The notes under the pieces: model-generated | Databases searched by the model: none | The model's input: only the letters and a program-made list of their open reading frames with translations | What the model was told of the DNA's origin: nothing | Position numbers and translations under genes: made by a program | In this document: positions 12,992 through 25,614 of the stretch, piece by piece | Layout of the letters: every line of letters begins with the position of its first letter | How positions within the stretch are numbered: the first letter of the stretch is position 1 | Source: Saururus chinensis | Lineage: Eukaryota > Streptophyta > Magnoliopsida > Piperales > Saururaceae | Length of the DNA: 64,000 nt | NCBI GenBank assembly: GCA_035235625.1 | Contig: CP141145.1 | Location: 44,124,668-44,188,667, forward strand | Reading direction: 5' to 3'

Positions 12992-13345
12992 CTGGAAGCT
13001 TCGTCGACAAGGCCCACCAGTTCGTTGCCGCCAACAGCCTCCTAGACTGTCCGTTGCTATGGTAGCTACGAGGCCGTGCTCGATGACGTCAACATTGATG
13101 CAGTGTATGTGCCACTGCCGACGAGCCTGCACGTCCGGTGGGCGATGCTGGTAACTGAGAAAGGCAAGCACATGCTACTGGAGAACCCCGTGGCACTAAA
13201 CGTGGCGCAGCTGGACCAGATCCTAGCTTTCTGTGAGGCTAGCCGCATCCAGTTCATGGACGCCACCATGTGGATGCACAATCCCCGCACGACCAAGATG
13301 AGGAATGTCCTTTCCGACCCAAACCACTTTGGCTTAGTGAAATTG
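12992..13345 (+). pseudogene. Gfo/Idh/MocA-family oxidoreductase fragment
   Basis: Translation matches the N-terminal NAD(P)-binding half of plant oxidoreductases of the At4g09670 type. FVDKAHQFVAAN is read in one frame up to about 13045. After a one-base shift, YGSYEAVLDD...DAVYVPLPTSLHV, HMLLENPVALNV and MDATMWMHNPRT follow up to about 13345. The frameshift, the loss of the rest of the protein (about two thirds missing), and the change of the family's catalytic EKP motif to ENP all say it is dead. The left end of the similarity lies about 80 bp from the end of the family B LTR. Confidence 0.85.
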
Positions 13346-13636
13346 ATAAAACATCTATCGATTTTGATGATTTCTCTTTCATCCATATTGAAAAAGAAGT
13401 CAATTAATTAGACATATCATGTTCATATCTCCTCCTAATTTACCATTGACCGATATGGGTTCTGTTGATTGCTCTTGTATGAACTTGTGAATGAGCTTAC
13501 TTGTGCCAACAACGATCTGGAGTTTTGTTAGTCGTGATTAAAAATACTTTATGGCTTTCTGTTTGCAATATAAATTTGTTCCACAAAATGGGTGCTTAAT
13601 TTAATGAGGGCTATCAATTATTTTTTAACACTGTAG

Positions 13637-13796
13637 GGTTTAAATTTTGTTGCTGCACTGCTTTTGCTAGTGATAAAGACAGAGGAAGATGCATTTTGGA
13701 TGCTTGCTGTCCTCTTGTAAAATGTTCTAGTGACTAAATTTTATGCTAATAATTTGCCAGGGTGCCATGTTGAACAAAGGGTGTTTAGTAATGCTG
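13637..13796. repeat. Left arm of a long inverted repeat
   Basis: The segment around AGAGGAAGATGCATTTTGG (about 13681) to GGGTGTTTAGTAA (about 13790) returns as its reverse complement at about 15028-15183. By eye the arms agree at well over 80 percent across about 150 bp. The arm ends are approximate. Confidence 0.85.
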
Positions 13797-13805
13797 GTGT
13801 TTTGT

Positions 13806-14400
13806 TGCAATAATGTTGTAACGTTGCAGTGTTATCCCTGTAATGTTGCAATGTTATCGTTGCAACGTTATAGAGTTATCGTTACAACATTCTAGCGTTA
13901 TCGTTGCGCAACGTTATAGCGTGATCGCTGCAACGTTGTAGCTATAAAGCTGCAACGTTATAGCATTATTACTGCAATGTTGTAGGATTATCGCTACAAC
14001 ATTACAATGTTATTACTGCAACATTGTAGCAATAACGTTGCAACGTTATAGCATTATCATTGAAACGTTGTAATCGCTACAACATTGCAGCGTTATCGCT
14101 GCAACATTACAGCGTTATCGTTGTGCAACATTGCAGCGTGATCGCTGCAATGTTATAGCAATAAGTTGCAACGTTGTAACGTTATTACTTCAACGTTGTA
14201 GCATTATCCTACAACGTTGCAGTGTTATTACTGCAATGTTGTAACAATAACGTTACAACGTTGTAGCATTATCATTGCAACGTTATAATCGCTACAATGT
14301 TGCAGCGTTATTGCTGCTACAACGTTGCAACATTCTTGCTATCGTTGCAGCATTATCTCTACGTTGCTGCTACATTATCACTGTAATGTTGTAGCAATCA
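13806..14400. repeat. AACGTT-rich minisatellite
   Basis: About 600 bp built almost only from variants of GTTGCAACGTTATAGC and GTTATCGCTGCAACATT. The words AACGTT and TTGCAA are themselves palindromic, so both strands look alike. Unit length is irregular (about 15-35 bp). No protein is encoded. Confidence 0.9.
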
Positions 14401-14758
14401 AAGAAGCAGTCGCTCGTAGTGCAACCTCGATGCTGGTCCTTTTTCAGAATTTTATTAAATTTACGATGAGTAATTAATTCATTCCGGAATGCAATATCTA
14501 TTTTAACAAATGCTTAGGATAGGGCTTCAGCGGGACTGCAGTTTAGAAAAATGAAAAGAATTTCCTCTCATCACTCAAACAAATATCTAAAGCTGCACCA
14601 TTCAATCTACATAATAAACTATGAACTTATGTGAATAAATAGAGCATATTCAATCATTAAAATTGCAAAGATTAAATATTCTCAAACTAACATAGTTTCA
14701 AATAAATGAAAAAAAAAGACAAAAAATTATTGCTTTTGTGAGCAGTGAAATAAAGCTT

Positions 14759-14917
14759 TTAATTGTAGATCATATATTTGGGAGTGGTACTGAACTTCTG
14801 ATAACCCTTTATAACTTCAATAACCACATCAAAAAAATCTTTCTTGGTCATGGCCTTTCTCTAGACTCTGATTGCGTACATTCTAGCCTCTGTGCAAACG
14901 TTCCTTATATCCACTCC
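14759..14917 (-). pseudogene. Last exon of a 26S proteasome RPT1 gene (fragment)
   Basis: The minus strand reads GVDIRNVCTEARMYAIRV, then a stop (TAG at 14863-14861), then [20 protein letters not shown] and TPKYMIYN followed by TAA. This is the C-terminal end of the AAA-ATPase RPT1 (regulatory subunit 7), which in plants ends in KYMVYN. The fragment begins right after an acceptor-like TGTAG, at the place where an intron would fall, so it looks like a genomic last exon rather than a retrocopy. The in-frame stop and the absence of all other exons make it non-functional. It lies between the arms of the inverted repeat. Confidence 0.82.
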
Positions 14918-15027
14918 TACATGTTTTCCCAAGCCCTATCATAAGTCACAAAATTAAATAACATATGTAGCTCTAAATCCTGAGTTACTGTAAGTAATTT
15001 ACAACCATATAAATGTAACACAAATCA

Positions 15028-15183
15028 AACTTACTAAACACCCTTTGTTTAACATGGCAACCTGACATTATCAACATAAAATTTAGTCACTAGAACATTT
15101 TACAAGAGGACGACAAGCATCCAAAATGTATCTTCCTCTATCATCATCACCATCAAAAGCATTGCAACAACAAAATAAGTCTA
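15028..15183. repeat. Right arm of the long inverted repeat
   Basis: Reverse complement of the left arm at about 13637-13796, with shared words such as TTTACAAGAGGA and CATCCAAAATG. It lies upstream of the RPT1 exon fragment when that is read on the minus strand. Confidence 0.85.
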
Positions 15184-15868
15184 GTCTTACAATAATATAC
15201 ATACACAGTCATCAGGAACAATCACTAGAGTACTAAACCAAATAAAGAAGCATTAGGACTTCATAGGACCCCAATATGAAACTCCTCCACCTGACATCTC
15301 CAACTCATCATAGCATCAACTACACCTTATCCGAGCCAGATTTTGTGCTGGATGCATCATCATATGCTCTCAAATACCGACAACTGATTAGCCAAAAGCA
15401 TAATTTGGCGGGTTGGAATCCTAGCATATTTGGATCAGTGAGAGGACTCAATGGAGCACCTTATTCAGGCACAACACCTATGAGAAGCTCATTGTAACAT
15501 ACCAATAGATAAATAAGATTCCTTTCATATTTAGTTAAAGTTTAAATGGTAAAAGATGTCATTTTCATTATATCTGAACAACATCACTCTTATTGATAAG
15601 ATGATTTCATGTAATGAACAACATCACTCTTAAGTGTTAAGCGTTAATGCTACAATGTTGCAGTAATAGAGAAATTTTTCTAAGAAAAATAGAGTTTAAA
15701 GACCTCAAAAGTTACTTATACAAGAAATTGGATAAAATTTTGGTATAAAATCATCAAAATGGGTGGTTTTTTAACAAAATAGTAAAATTGTCTTTAACCA
15801 TCGACAGCCCACCTACATGTCTGTAGTATGCTGAGAGTAACCACAAACAATACAAAGTTCCAATTTCG
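15184..15868. other. Non-coding, unassigned
   Basis: An open frame at 15276-15497 has no recognised relative. Its minus strand also carries an interrupted frame (with LSPLTDPNMLGFQPAKL), which could be another gene fragment, but I cannot assign it. A short TACAATGTTGCAGTAAT word near 15650 echoes the minisatellite at 13806-14400. Confidence 0.4.
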
Positions 15869-16440
15869 GGCGCTTATAATTTTCTCATATGAACTTTGAT
15901 TAATGCGTTCTCAGTGGTGTTACGAATATATTTTTATCTATTTTTAGCCATAAAATTTATAACAATTTTATGTGTAGAAAAAGTTGTGTTAAGAATGTTT
16001 AAGGTTTAGATTAGCAAACATTTGTAAGTTATTATCAACACCTCAGTTTTAACTTTGGACAATCATAACTCATTCATCTGAACTCTGATTTGCGTATTCT
16101 TATATGCTTTTCAAAGCTATATTTATCTAATTTCTATCTAATTTGTTTCACGTTAAAATTTAAATTATAGGATAAATTATTCCATTACAAATGTTTAAAG
16201 GTCAAATTTATTATTTTACACATGTACTCCGAAACTTCCTTGATGTTGCATCTATTATAACTTTCTCATCTTAGTTTTGATTTACGTACTCTTAATAGCT
16301 CTATAAAACTCTTTATATCTATTGTTTAATAATAAAGTTTTATTTCAAAACTCTATGTATAAAAGAATTTATTATACCAAAAAAATATAAGGATCAAACT
16401 TACTTATATCTACGTGGCCAAGTATAAAGAACTTAAAAAA
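15869..16440. repeat. Three degenerate repeats of about 185 bp
   Basis: Units begin near 15869, 16055 and 16240. Each has a TAATTTTCTCAT/ATAACTTTCTCAT word, then a GATTTGCGTATTCTTA-like word, then an ATATTTATCTATTTTT-like word. Such segments are common in plant LTRs, so this may be a decayed LTR. No ends or TSD are visible. Confidence 0.5.
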
Positions 16441-19400
16441 ATACTCAAATTTTACATAAATATATCCTGTTATATGCCAACACACATCTCAAGGTGAATA
16501 AATAATAAAAGGGGCAAAATAGGGGAGGAAAATGGGATGTTTAAGTGTAATTTTGGGATATTTTAAATTTTTACCTAAATTTTAACGGACCAAAATGCTC
16601 TGAAATATACAATGTTCTCTTTCATGAGTAAAATAAAAAAATTTCTTTCTTTATACCTTAACAAAAATTGCTCAAAAAAATTCATTTCACACTAAACAAT
16701 AACATGTGAACTATATCTCCTTTCGGTTTATACCCCAAAAAAGTCCTCTGACACGGAAAAATACGTCTGCACTCTATTATAACATGGCCAACTATGCTAA
16801 GCCTAAATCCTTAACAAAGCTTTATACTTTAGCACAAGTTAGCATAAAGCACATAATAATACTTTTATATATACTAGTGCAAGGTAGTAACCCGCACACG
16901 TGATGTAGATGTTAGGTAAGTCACCAACATATTTGGGTCCGTCCGTCCCTTATATATCCCAACACCCAATGAACTTACTGGCCCAAATACAATGTTATTT
17001 GTCTCCATATTAATTTTTTTCAGAAAAAGCTTATATTAGTTTGGGCTTAAACATTGCTGCGTGAGCCCTGATATAGGATGTAGATCCGATGGTCCAAGTT
17101 ATCCAAGTACCGTCCCTGATCAATAACATACACCGTCGAATCAATATTCAACCGCCGGAATGTGCACCTGCACACACAGTTCCGCGTGACCCGGGGAGAA
17201 GTAGCATTCGCTAGAAAACAAGAATCGTGCATGCATCCGATGGACAAAAAATGAGATTTCTAACGCACGGCAGGCCATAGCAGATGCAATCGAGAGATGA
17301 AACAAAAATCAAAATTTAATTAAACCTTTTCTAAAGGAAGGGCAATTGAATAAGTAGGTCAGAGAGTGGCGGGAGACAGTAGCGACGGCCAGTGATGTAG
17401 TGGACGGAAGGCATGAACGATGAAGACAAAGCTTAATTGCTCTGGCAGCAACGGATTAGCTTCGGTAGCAATTGAATGAGTAGATGTAGATCTGGTCCCC
17501 AATTCCCCTTCCCGTCGACTAGCTCCGTCAGGAGTCTTCATAGTCGAAGTCAATTATGCTAGTGTCGTTCCTTCTATCTGATGATGATATAATATCATCA
17601 TGTTAAAATTTACCCAAAAAAAATTAATGCCCGTCCCGGTCTCCAGGGTGGAGATCTAGTGGGCATGTTTGCAAGGGTGCCCCACGATGAGCTAAATGCA
17701 TTTATTTTTTCTCTGGCCCATGTAAATGATGAATATAAAACAAATGGAGGATAGACAGCCTTGTAACATTTGGGAAGTGTTTTTAAATTTAATTTGGTGG
17801 CCGTGTCCCAGTTTTTCTTTCAACCGGGTATAAATTCAGTTCAACTGAAAATAAAACCCTGATATAATCAATAAATAACCCAGCCCAAAATATCAACAAA
17901 GCGTGGTCAAAGCCATTTTAGCCGGGTCAGTTTTTAAAACAGTGGTAAAAAGTATGAGCATGGAGGACTTCAATATTGTGGAAAATCAATAATGTAGTAT
18001 TTTTTTGCTAAAACATGAACACGCATTTGGGACAAGATCACAAGATTTAATTGATGTTCCTTTTTATTTTTTTGGTTAACTTGAAAGTAAAACAAAAAAT
18101 GTAATAAAATTGAAAAGGAAAGACAAGTATATATCGAACTTGAAAGTAAAGCAAGTGCCATAAAATGAAATTGAAAAAGAAGGATAAGTATCGAAAGTTG
18201 GATATTGTCTGCTACTATCTTATCAAGTTAATTTATCAATAACAAGGGATATTTTAATATGGTCAGGACCACATATCTATTTCACTTTTTTTTTAATGAA
18301 GGCGAGGACCACAACATATCGAGTTCATAGTTCACGAGAGATATTAATATGGCCAGGACGGCAGGACCACATATCTCTCACCTTTTTTTATTTTATTTTA
18401 TGAAGGCGAGGACCACGTATTTTAGTGGGAAGATAAGATGGTGCATGCTTTTTAAAAAAAAAGCTTAACAAAGCTATTAATGTGAGAGGAGGGAGTACTA
18501 CCCAATTACGGGGCCATCCCAAGATTATAGAAATTATGGCGTTTGGAACTTGGAAGGTACATTGATTAAGAATAAGCCGAATATGTGTCAATGGACATAG
18601 GGTAGATAAAATTGCGCCTAGATCTTATAATCATAAAAAAAATATTTTCTTAATTTTATATTAATAATTTTATTTTAAAAAATATATCTTATATTAATAG
18701 CTTTATTTGGCCTAATTTAAATAGTTGTGAACTTAAAAAAAACTTCTTAAAAGTTGTTCTTTATACTTTTAGCTGCAAGTCCCACTATTTAATAAAAATT
18801 ACTACCTTGTTCACATGGCATAATTGATCGAAGGGGGTATATATCTAGTAGTTGTCCCCTATGAGTTTATAATTAATATATATATGAACGCAAGTGGTAC
18901 CATATTAGTTGATTTGGGGTAACTTTCTATGTGTATATCCAGAGTCACGTGAAGATTTTTACCCTTACTCTGAACTATTATTTTAAAAACCGGTCCAAGG
19001 ACTGCGGTCACTTGGTCAAGGATAAATTGTACATAACCCCATGTATCACATTGAAATGGGACTCATCCCCATGTATTATCAAAAGGACTTGACAGTTTTC
19101 ATCACCAAGGTTAGGGGATCAATAATAAGAAGTTATTATATCTCCCGAAAATGGTCAGATGGAAACTTGAAAATCCAATGGTTTCAAAACTACTACATAA
19201 CCCCAACGATATAATGGTGACATGGCGGTGTTAGTATCATTTCTTCAAAGAGTACCCCTCCCCTCATCACCTTTTTTTATTAGAAAAGGCTCGAGCCTTT
19301 TTCCCGATATTTTTATTCTATTTTTTTATATTAAAATCTTACTTCAACTCAACTTTTGATTAGGCAAAAAAAAAGTCCAATACGACATCCAATCAAAGGC

Positions 19401-19839
19401 TGCATTAATGTAAAAGAAATAAATAAAAATATCATTTCCCCTTCATCCCCTCACTTATCCTCCAAACTCTCGCCTATTCCTCTTAACCCGCGTACCTTTT
19501 TCTCCACTTATGTAGCCCCGCGGTTAAATTCCATGAGCAAAACAGTCCAAAGATTGAGAGGCCAAACAGGTCATCATCATCTTGTCCAGATATATTCAAT
19601 GTCTACTTCATTACTCACGAGTAGTGTTGCTTACAATGAGATCTTTTTTTAGCCCACTATCCATTTTGCGTGAGTGGAAATATAGCCCACGTGATTCACG
19701 TGAACAACAGAAGAAAGAGGAGCTGAGCCTTAGAGAAATAATTCTCTAACACCTAATCATATACACCTAAAATGAAAGGCCTCAATGCAGGTGTGTATGA
19801 GTCTTGATATAATCTGTTTAAGGTACGGGGGGCGATATA
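16441..19839. other. Gene-poor intergenic stretch
   Basis: AT-rich DNA without a gene I can support. Short open frames (16706-16903, 17047-17247, 17359-17553, 19356-19652) have no recognisable domain. A motif like ATAAATTGTACATAACCCCATG near 19024 recurs in reverse near 24635-24660 and probably marks small non-autonomous elements. The last five bases (ATATA, 19835-19839) are the left TSD of the next LTR. Confidence 0.45.
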
Positions 19840-22800
19840 TGTCATGCTTCAGTACTGCTCGACCTAAGTTAAATCCAATTAAAAGACCGGTTTAGTGTAT
19901 AAGGGCGACGATGTTAAAAACGGTTAAAGAAATAGTAAAAAATTTATGCTCTTACCACGGACGGTCTAATTAACAGAGTTACGCATTACTTTAAGTACAA
20001 GTAAATAGGTAAAATCAAAAAAGTTACTTTAAATTCTAAATTAAATAATAATCTCAAACCCACATACTAATAACCCATAACCAATACACTTGGCTTAAAA
20101 CAAGGTCTCAAACAAAACTAAAGATATAATATATCACGAATCTGAAACAAGAACCACTCCACAAAGATTTTAACATCATAACAAAATAATTAAAGAGAGA
20201 TGCAAAATTTAGTAGCCTCCACTTCTACTCCCAAGCTCTCCCGACTTCTCCTCATAAAGAGGATCCTGTCCAACTGTATGTCACATCATATAGCCCTAAA
20301 ACAAATAAGGAAAGTGAGGTGAATATAAAAACTCAATAATATTTGAATACAACTATAAAAAAAAATACGACGACATAATAATGTAGCAATTCAGATCCAA
20401 AATTAACATGATATACCATTTTTTGATCATTTACTAGCTAAAATCCTTATTTAACCATAGACATAAAAACTAGCTTGCATAAGACATATCTATCAAGTCA
20501 AGTTATAAATATTCAAGTTATAACCTAACATGCATCCCACATTGGTATTTGTTCATATCTACTCAATTCAAGCATTATAATCTCATAAATCACATAAAAA
20601 GTGTATTTTACACATTTTTCCCATCATGCAACCATATCACAGAAACCTGCGTAATAGTGTCTCATTCACACACTTTCTGATCATGCATTCATATCACATA
20701 ACCTTGCATCTTGCATAATAGTGTTTCATTCACACACTTTCTGACCATGCATTCATATCACATAAACCTGCATAATAATATCTCAATGACATCATTTCTA
20801 ATTATACATTCATATCACATTAACCTCATTCACCCTGCACGATAAATGTTTCAAATACATAATACACAATCATGCATAACATTCATAATAAATGTGCATC
20901 AATATAAATGGTGAATGCCTCCATCAAGGAGTAAACACAAGTATTTTCATACATGCAGGACACGGTCAAGGCCACGAAGGCTGAACATAGTCCGATTTCC
21001 TAACAAAAAACGTAGGGCATTTCCCGCTCTGGATATAGTCCGAATTTTATAAGAAAACTAAGATGTAGGGGTAGTTAGCCCCTCTGCTCGCCAAGGACAA
21101 TCCACATGGGAAATCTAAATTTCCACATAGGGAGCCTAGAGCAGGTCTGCTCGCCAAAGACGATTCTGGCCAAGAACGTCTAAATTCCCACATAAGGAAG
21201 CTAGAGTAGGGTGTTCGCCAAGGACATCTCTGCGGTAGGGAGAGTCCAAATTCCCATATAAAGAACCTAGAACACGTGGTAGCCGGTACACAAAGGCATA
21301 CAACTCTGGGTGCTCATTGTGTAGATGTGACTATCTCAATAAATCTCAACCGCAAGACAAATATACAACTCGTTCTCATATAACTCAATTTGACTCGACT
21401 CAACCCGGGGAGTATATATGTTTTACATAGGAACTTAAATAAAAAACATGTCCTTTCGGACCAACCAAGTTTTTGATTAATTTACCAAGGGATTAATCCA
21501 GCACACAATCTCAATCATTGCATACAATCGATCAATTCTGGTTAAACATCAATAAAACATCATTCATGAATGTTGATCCATGATGCATAATACCATGATA
21601 CATCTGTGAGCAAGAGTCTACGTGGGTTCTAACACATAGAACGTGCTCCCAATCAGTCCCTTCATGCATCATAATCACGTCATAACTAATTACAATTTGA
21701 TTGTAGATTCCCTATACATATGTGTTCATGCATATTCTAATCACATGACCAATGCTTGACATAAACTCATAAGACAATATACGCATGCTTAAACCGCTCA
21801 AAACAATGATTCCCAATTGAAATCCAAATAAAATCTACCATAAAGCTTAAATCCATCCATGTGAAATTGAACACTCACTCCCACAAGCATGATTTTTCCA
21901 CACATTAAGCCACAACATGATCACATCAATTACTTATGAACCATCCTCATTATAAGTGAACACATCTCACCATTTTCCATATAATATCCCTGCTAGAACA
22001 TATTCTAATCACAAGAATTCCAACATTCAAGGGTTCAAGTTACTTCAATATCAACATAATATAATGCCACATGACAACACTTAAACATAATCCATAAACT
22101 TTTGTCATCAATTTCACACCTCCAATAGCCTAATTTTAATATAGCACACTTCTCATAATCATTAGATGGAGTAAAACATTGAAATGAGCATAAATTTAAA
22201 AAATATCAAAACTGCTATGTAGCCATTCGAGCACCCTACAAGGCCGTTCGATCGGCTAAACTGAAAATCTACCAAAAAATGTAGTGTTACTGATCAATTT
22301 GCCTGGTAGGGCAATCTGATCGCCAACAAGGTAGTTTTGACCTTCTTCTTCATTTCGAAAATCAAAACCGAAACACCATGAAAACACCTTAAAACTTTTA
22401 TCCATTGTATCAAATGCTATCAAAAACTTATCAAACCTTTCAGAACACTAATTTAAATTATTCTAAGACAAAACTCTAAGAAATCTAAGTAAAAAATTAG
22501 CAGTTATCAAACCTACCATTAGAGTCCTAATAAAGCAAATCTCATTCAAATAAAATCATGAAAAATGAGAGTTTTACCTCCCAAAGTTGAGATTGAAGAA
22601 CTCATTACCTTTCCTTGTTGATTTGGTTCGGATTAAACCTTTAATCTCCTCCAACACCTTCCAAAAACATGATTTTAAGTTAACATATAACTAATTTCGA
22701 TTTAGCTTTGAAAAATTAAAAATAAACATTACATCTAGAGTCTTAAAAGCCTAAAAATGAGATTTTGAAGATTAAGGATTTGAGAAGAGAGATAAAATAG

Positions 22801-23424
22801 TAGTTTTATATTTTTGAAATAGATTTAAACAATGATTAAAGTCAAGATTAAGAATGGACTAAAAGAAAACTAGGGTGTAGGCTTGATTAAAGAAGAACAT
22901 ACCTTAATCTCTTTCTAATTTGGGCCTAATTTGGGAATTAGACCTTAACCACCATCTCCTAGCCTATTCCCAAATTGGGAATAATTCAGCACTTTTTTTT
23001 ATAAGAGGCGTTGGGCTATACCTAATAGAAATGTGGGGTAGCAATAGAGTTTTTAACTAAAATTTAGGAATTTGGCAATTTAACCCAAAATTAGGTCAAG
23101 AAAAATTCTAAATTTTTTTTATAGTGTCTTCCATTGATGTCTGGGGCATTTTGGTCCAAAAACCTTAATTTTCTAGTGGGGCCCATAGGGGGTCTCGCCA
23201 AACCCTAATTTTTAGAAAATTAGTAAAAAATCAAAAAAATTCTAAAAATTCAGGTTTGACCCAAAATCACTTAAAACTAATAATTGTAAAGTTACTTTTG
23301 ATTAAAATATTTAAAAAGCTATTTATTTTTTAAAATCACCGAATTTAATTAAAAAACGTTTAAACCACACAATAATCGATAAATAACCATTACAATAAAT
23401 CGATTCAAGATGAGAGATCTTACA
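19840..23424. mobile_element. Solo LTR of family A, copy 3
   Basis: It begins TGTCATGCTTCAGTACTG and ends GAGAGATCTTACA, 3585 bp, with the exact 5-bp duplication ATATA on both sides (19835-19839 and 23425-23429). It shares the internal layout of the other copies: minisatellite at about 20620-20860, CTAGAGC/TTCGCC repeats at about 20960-21300, a CGATCGG segment near 22240, and a right end rich in AATTTTTAG words. Many CG sites of the other copies read TG or CA here, suggesting age and methylation-driven decay. No coding domain is present. Confidence 0.93.
20620..20860. repeat. Minisatellite inside LTR A copy 3
   Basis: About four units of 57-69 bp with CCTGCATAATAGTGTCTCA, CACACTTTCTGATCATGC and ATTCATATCACATAA. 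It occupies the same LTR position as the arrays in copies 1, 2 and 4. Confidence 0.8.
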
Positions 23425-23434
23425 ATATAGCCCT

Positions 23435-23480
23435 TGGCTGTACTATATTGATACAGTCGATACGTATCAATATATATTGA

Positions 23481-23523
<43 letters not shown>

Positions 23524-24065
23524 TTTTAAAAAATTAGAAAAATTATTTTAAAATTTTTTCCTAAACAAATACGATTTAAACCCAACTTTTTAAAAAGTTT
23601 AAAGATGATAATATTTTTGTTATATTAAAAATAATTTTTAAAAATTTATATAAGATCAATACGGGTGGGTCTATATAATTTATATAATTATTTTTTAAAA
23701 TATAATACTCTACAATTATGCATTTACATTAATATTTAATTGTGACTTATATTAAGTATCTTATTTGGTTTCAAAATAAATTAATTTCTAAGTATTTAAT
23801 ATGGGAAAGAGGGAATAATAATTTATATGGGACGAAATGAGTAATAATATATAGTTCCAAAATAAACTAATTTTAGAACACTCGTATCAACCAATACTGT
23901 CTTTCATGGTCTTGTTATACTCTAAAAGAATTATTATAATAATATATTATTAGTTATAATATTTTTTATGTATATAAAAGGGTTCACGCCCATTTTGGCA
24001 CGTAATATCAATGGCGCATACCCTTATTAATGATCATTGATATTGTCATCCGTATTGATACTGCC
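23435..24065. repeat. Interspersed repeat of about 630 bp, copy 1
   Basis: The segment with GATACGTATCAATATA near its left end and CGTATTGATACTG near its right end is homologous, in opposite orientation, to about 33130-33830. For example, TATATAATTTATATAATTA and TTAAAAAGTTTAAAGATGA recur there as reverse complements. It includes a (TTA)n run at 23482-23522. It looks like a small non-autonomous DNA element; the exact ends are not resolved. Confidence 0.65.
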
Positions 24066-25490
24066 TTCTATGCACCTAATAAATTTAATTAAATTTTAGT
24101 TATAGCACATGTGAACCTCTTTCAAACTTTACTTACCCCTATTTGTAGTGTCAAACCAATACCTAATTTAAAGGATTTGTTATATAGATTTGTCATTAGA
24201 ATATTATTATTATTATTTAAATTATTTAATATTTATAGAGTATTATATAGGATTCACTCTTATATTTTAAAAGTCTTTGATCCTAAGAATTAACGATGTA
24301 CATACTAATACACACTAATGCAAGTGTATTAGCGCTAATATATGTTAATGTATGTGTGGGAGCACATTCTACTCAATACTACAGAATATTGAATACTTTT
24401 TTTCTTCATAGGGGTCACGTGCCATCTAAATTTACTGCATAGGGGTTATGTCTCATTTAAATTCTATTTCACATGGGTTATGTGATATTTAGCATCCAAA
24501 GGTAAAGTTATCCTAAAATAAGGAAATTTTGATGACAATAGCATTTCTGGTTGATAAAGTTAGGCCAAAGGGGTTATGTGGGAATTTTTATACTACATAG
24601 GACTAAGTACTATATCATCATAATTTATAGGGTTTATGTACAATTTATCAATTTTTTATTCAAGTATAATCAAATTTAAGTTTTAAATTTCAAAGGCAAC
24701 ATTGTCATTTAACATTTAAAATGTCTTTTCCCTCAACTTAGCTTTATAGTAAACTCACTCATAGTTCATCATAATTTAATAATTTTAATCAATTTTGGCC
24801 AGTCGAGTATAAGAAGGGCTGAGCTTAGCTAGCTTGGTTTAACATGCTAAGTTATGAGCCATGAGTATACTTAAGCCCTGAAAAGGCTTGCGAGCTAACT
24901 CCATTTTTTTATCAGCTAGCCCCTACCTACATCTACATGGAGTATGTGGAAATAACAAATCGGCTCGAGAAATATAATTTAAAAAAAAGGTCATATTAGA
25001 GTGGAATTAAAGACCATTCACCTATAGGTGCTGATAGCCCTATATTAGAATCTGTCAAAGTAAATCTTATACTTCAGTCTTGATTGGCAAAAGAAAGTTT
25101 TTTCTCACTTGACAGTGACAATAAGGGGCTCGCTTATTTCTATCTAATCAAATTTTAAAATTTTATTGAACAGATTCTGGTGTGAAATTCTTATCCTTCA
25201 CGAATCCCATTCTAGAAAAACCAAAGGCCAGCCAGGTGACGGAGGAGCTGGAGGTTCTCATAAAATGTGATAAAAAAAGGTCGTCATTGTGTTTTGTTTC
25301 CTTGGTCCATTAATCGCCGGCCTGCATTTGTAGTTAATTAAAAATTAGGAGGATCCATCTCTATTGGATCGCCGTCTCATAACAATGCTGAAGCCCCTTC
25401 CGCTTGTGTTCAATTAGTTATTTGATAAAAATAACAGCAAGAGAAAGAGAGAGATAGTGCTTCGACGGACTCCTCAACCAAAATCCCTCT
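24066..25490. other. Intergenic upstream of the syntaxin gene
   Basis: AT-rich, no gene seen. About 24390-24660 contains repeated GGGGTTATGTG and AGGGGTCACGTG words, resembling a small interspersed element whose end (AAATTGTACATAA, reversed) is also seen near 19024. The last few hundred bases are the likely promoter region of the gene that follows. Confidence 0.45.
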
Positions 25491-25494
25491 CTTC

Positions 25495-25503
25495 TTATAA
25501 ATT
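25495..25503 (+). promoter_or_regulatory. TATA-like box of the syntaxin gene
   Basis: TTATAAATT lies about 115 bp before the ATG at 25615 and is followed by a pyrimidine-rich TCTCTCTGTCTCTCTC-like leader, common in plant 5' UTRs. Confidence 0.5.
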
Positions 25504-25614
25504 CACAACTGCATGATGAATCGTCTTCTCTCTGTCTCTCTCGTTTGTTGCCTGTCTTTCTCACCCAAGCGTTGGCTCGTCTATGCATAAGGAAAATCTT
25601 GGGCAGTGATCAAG

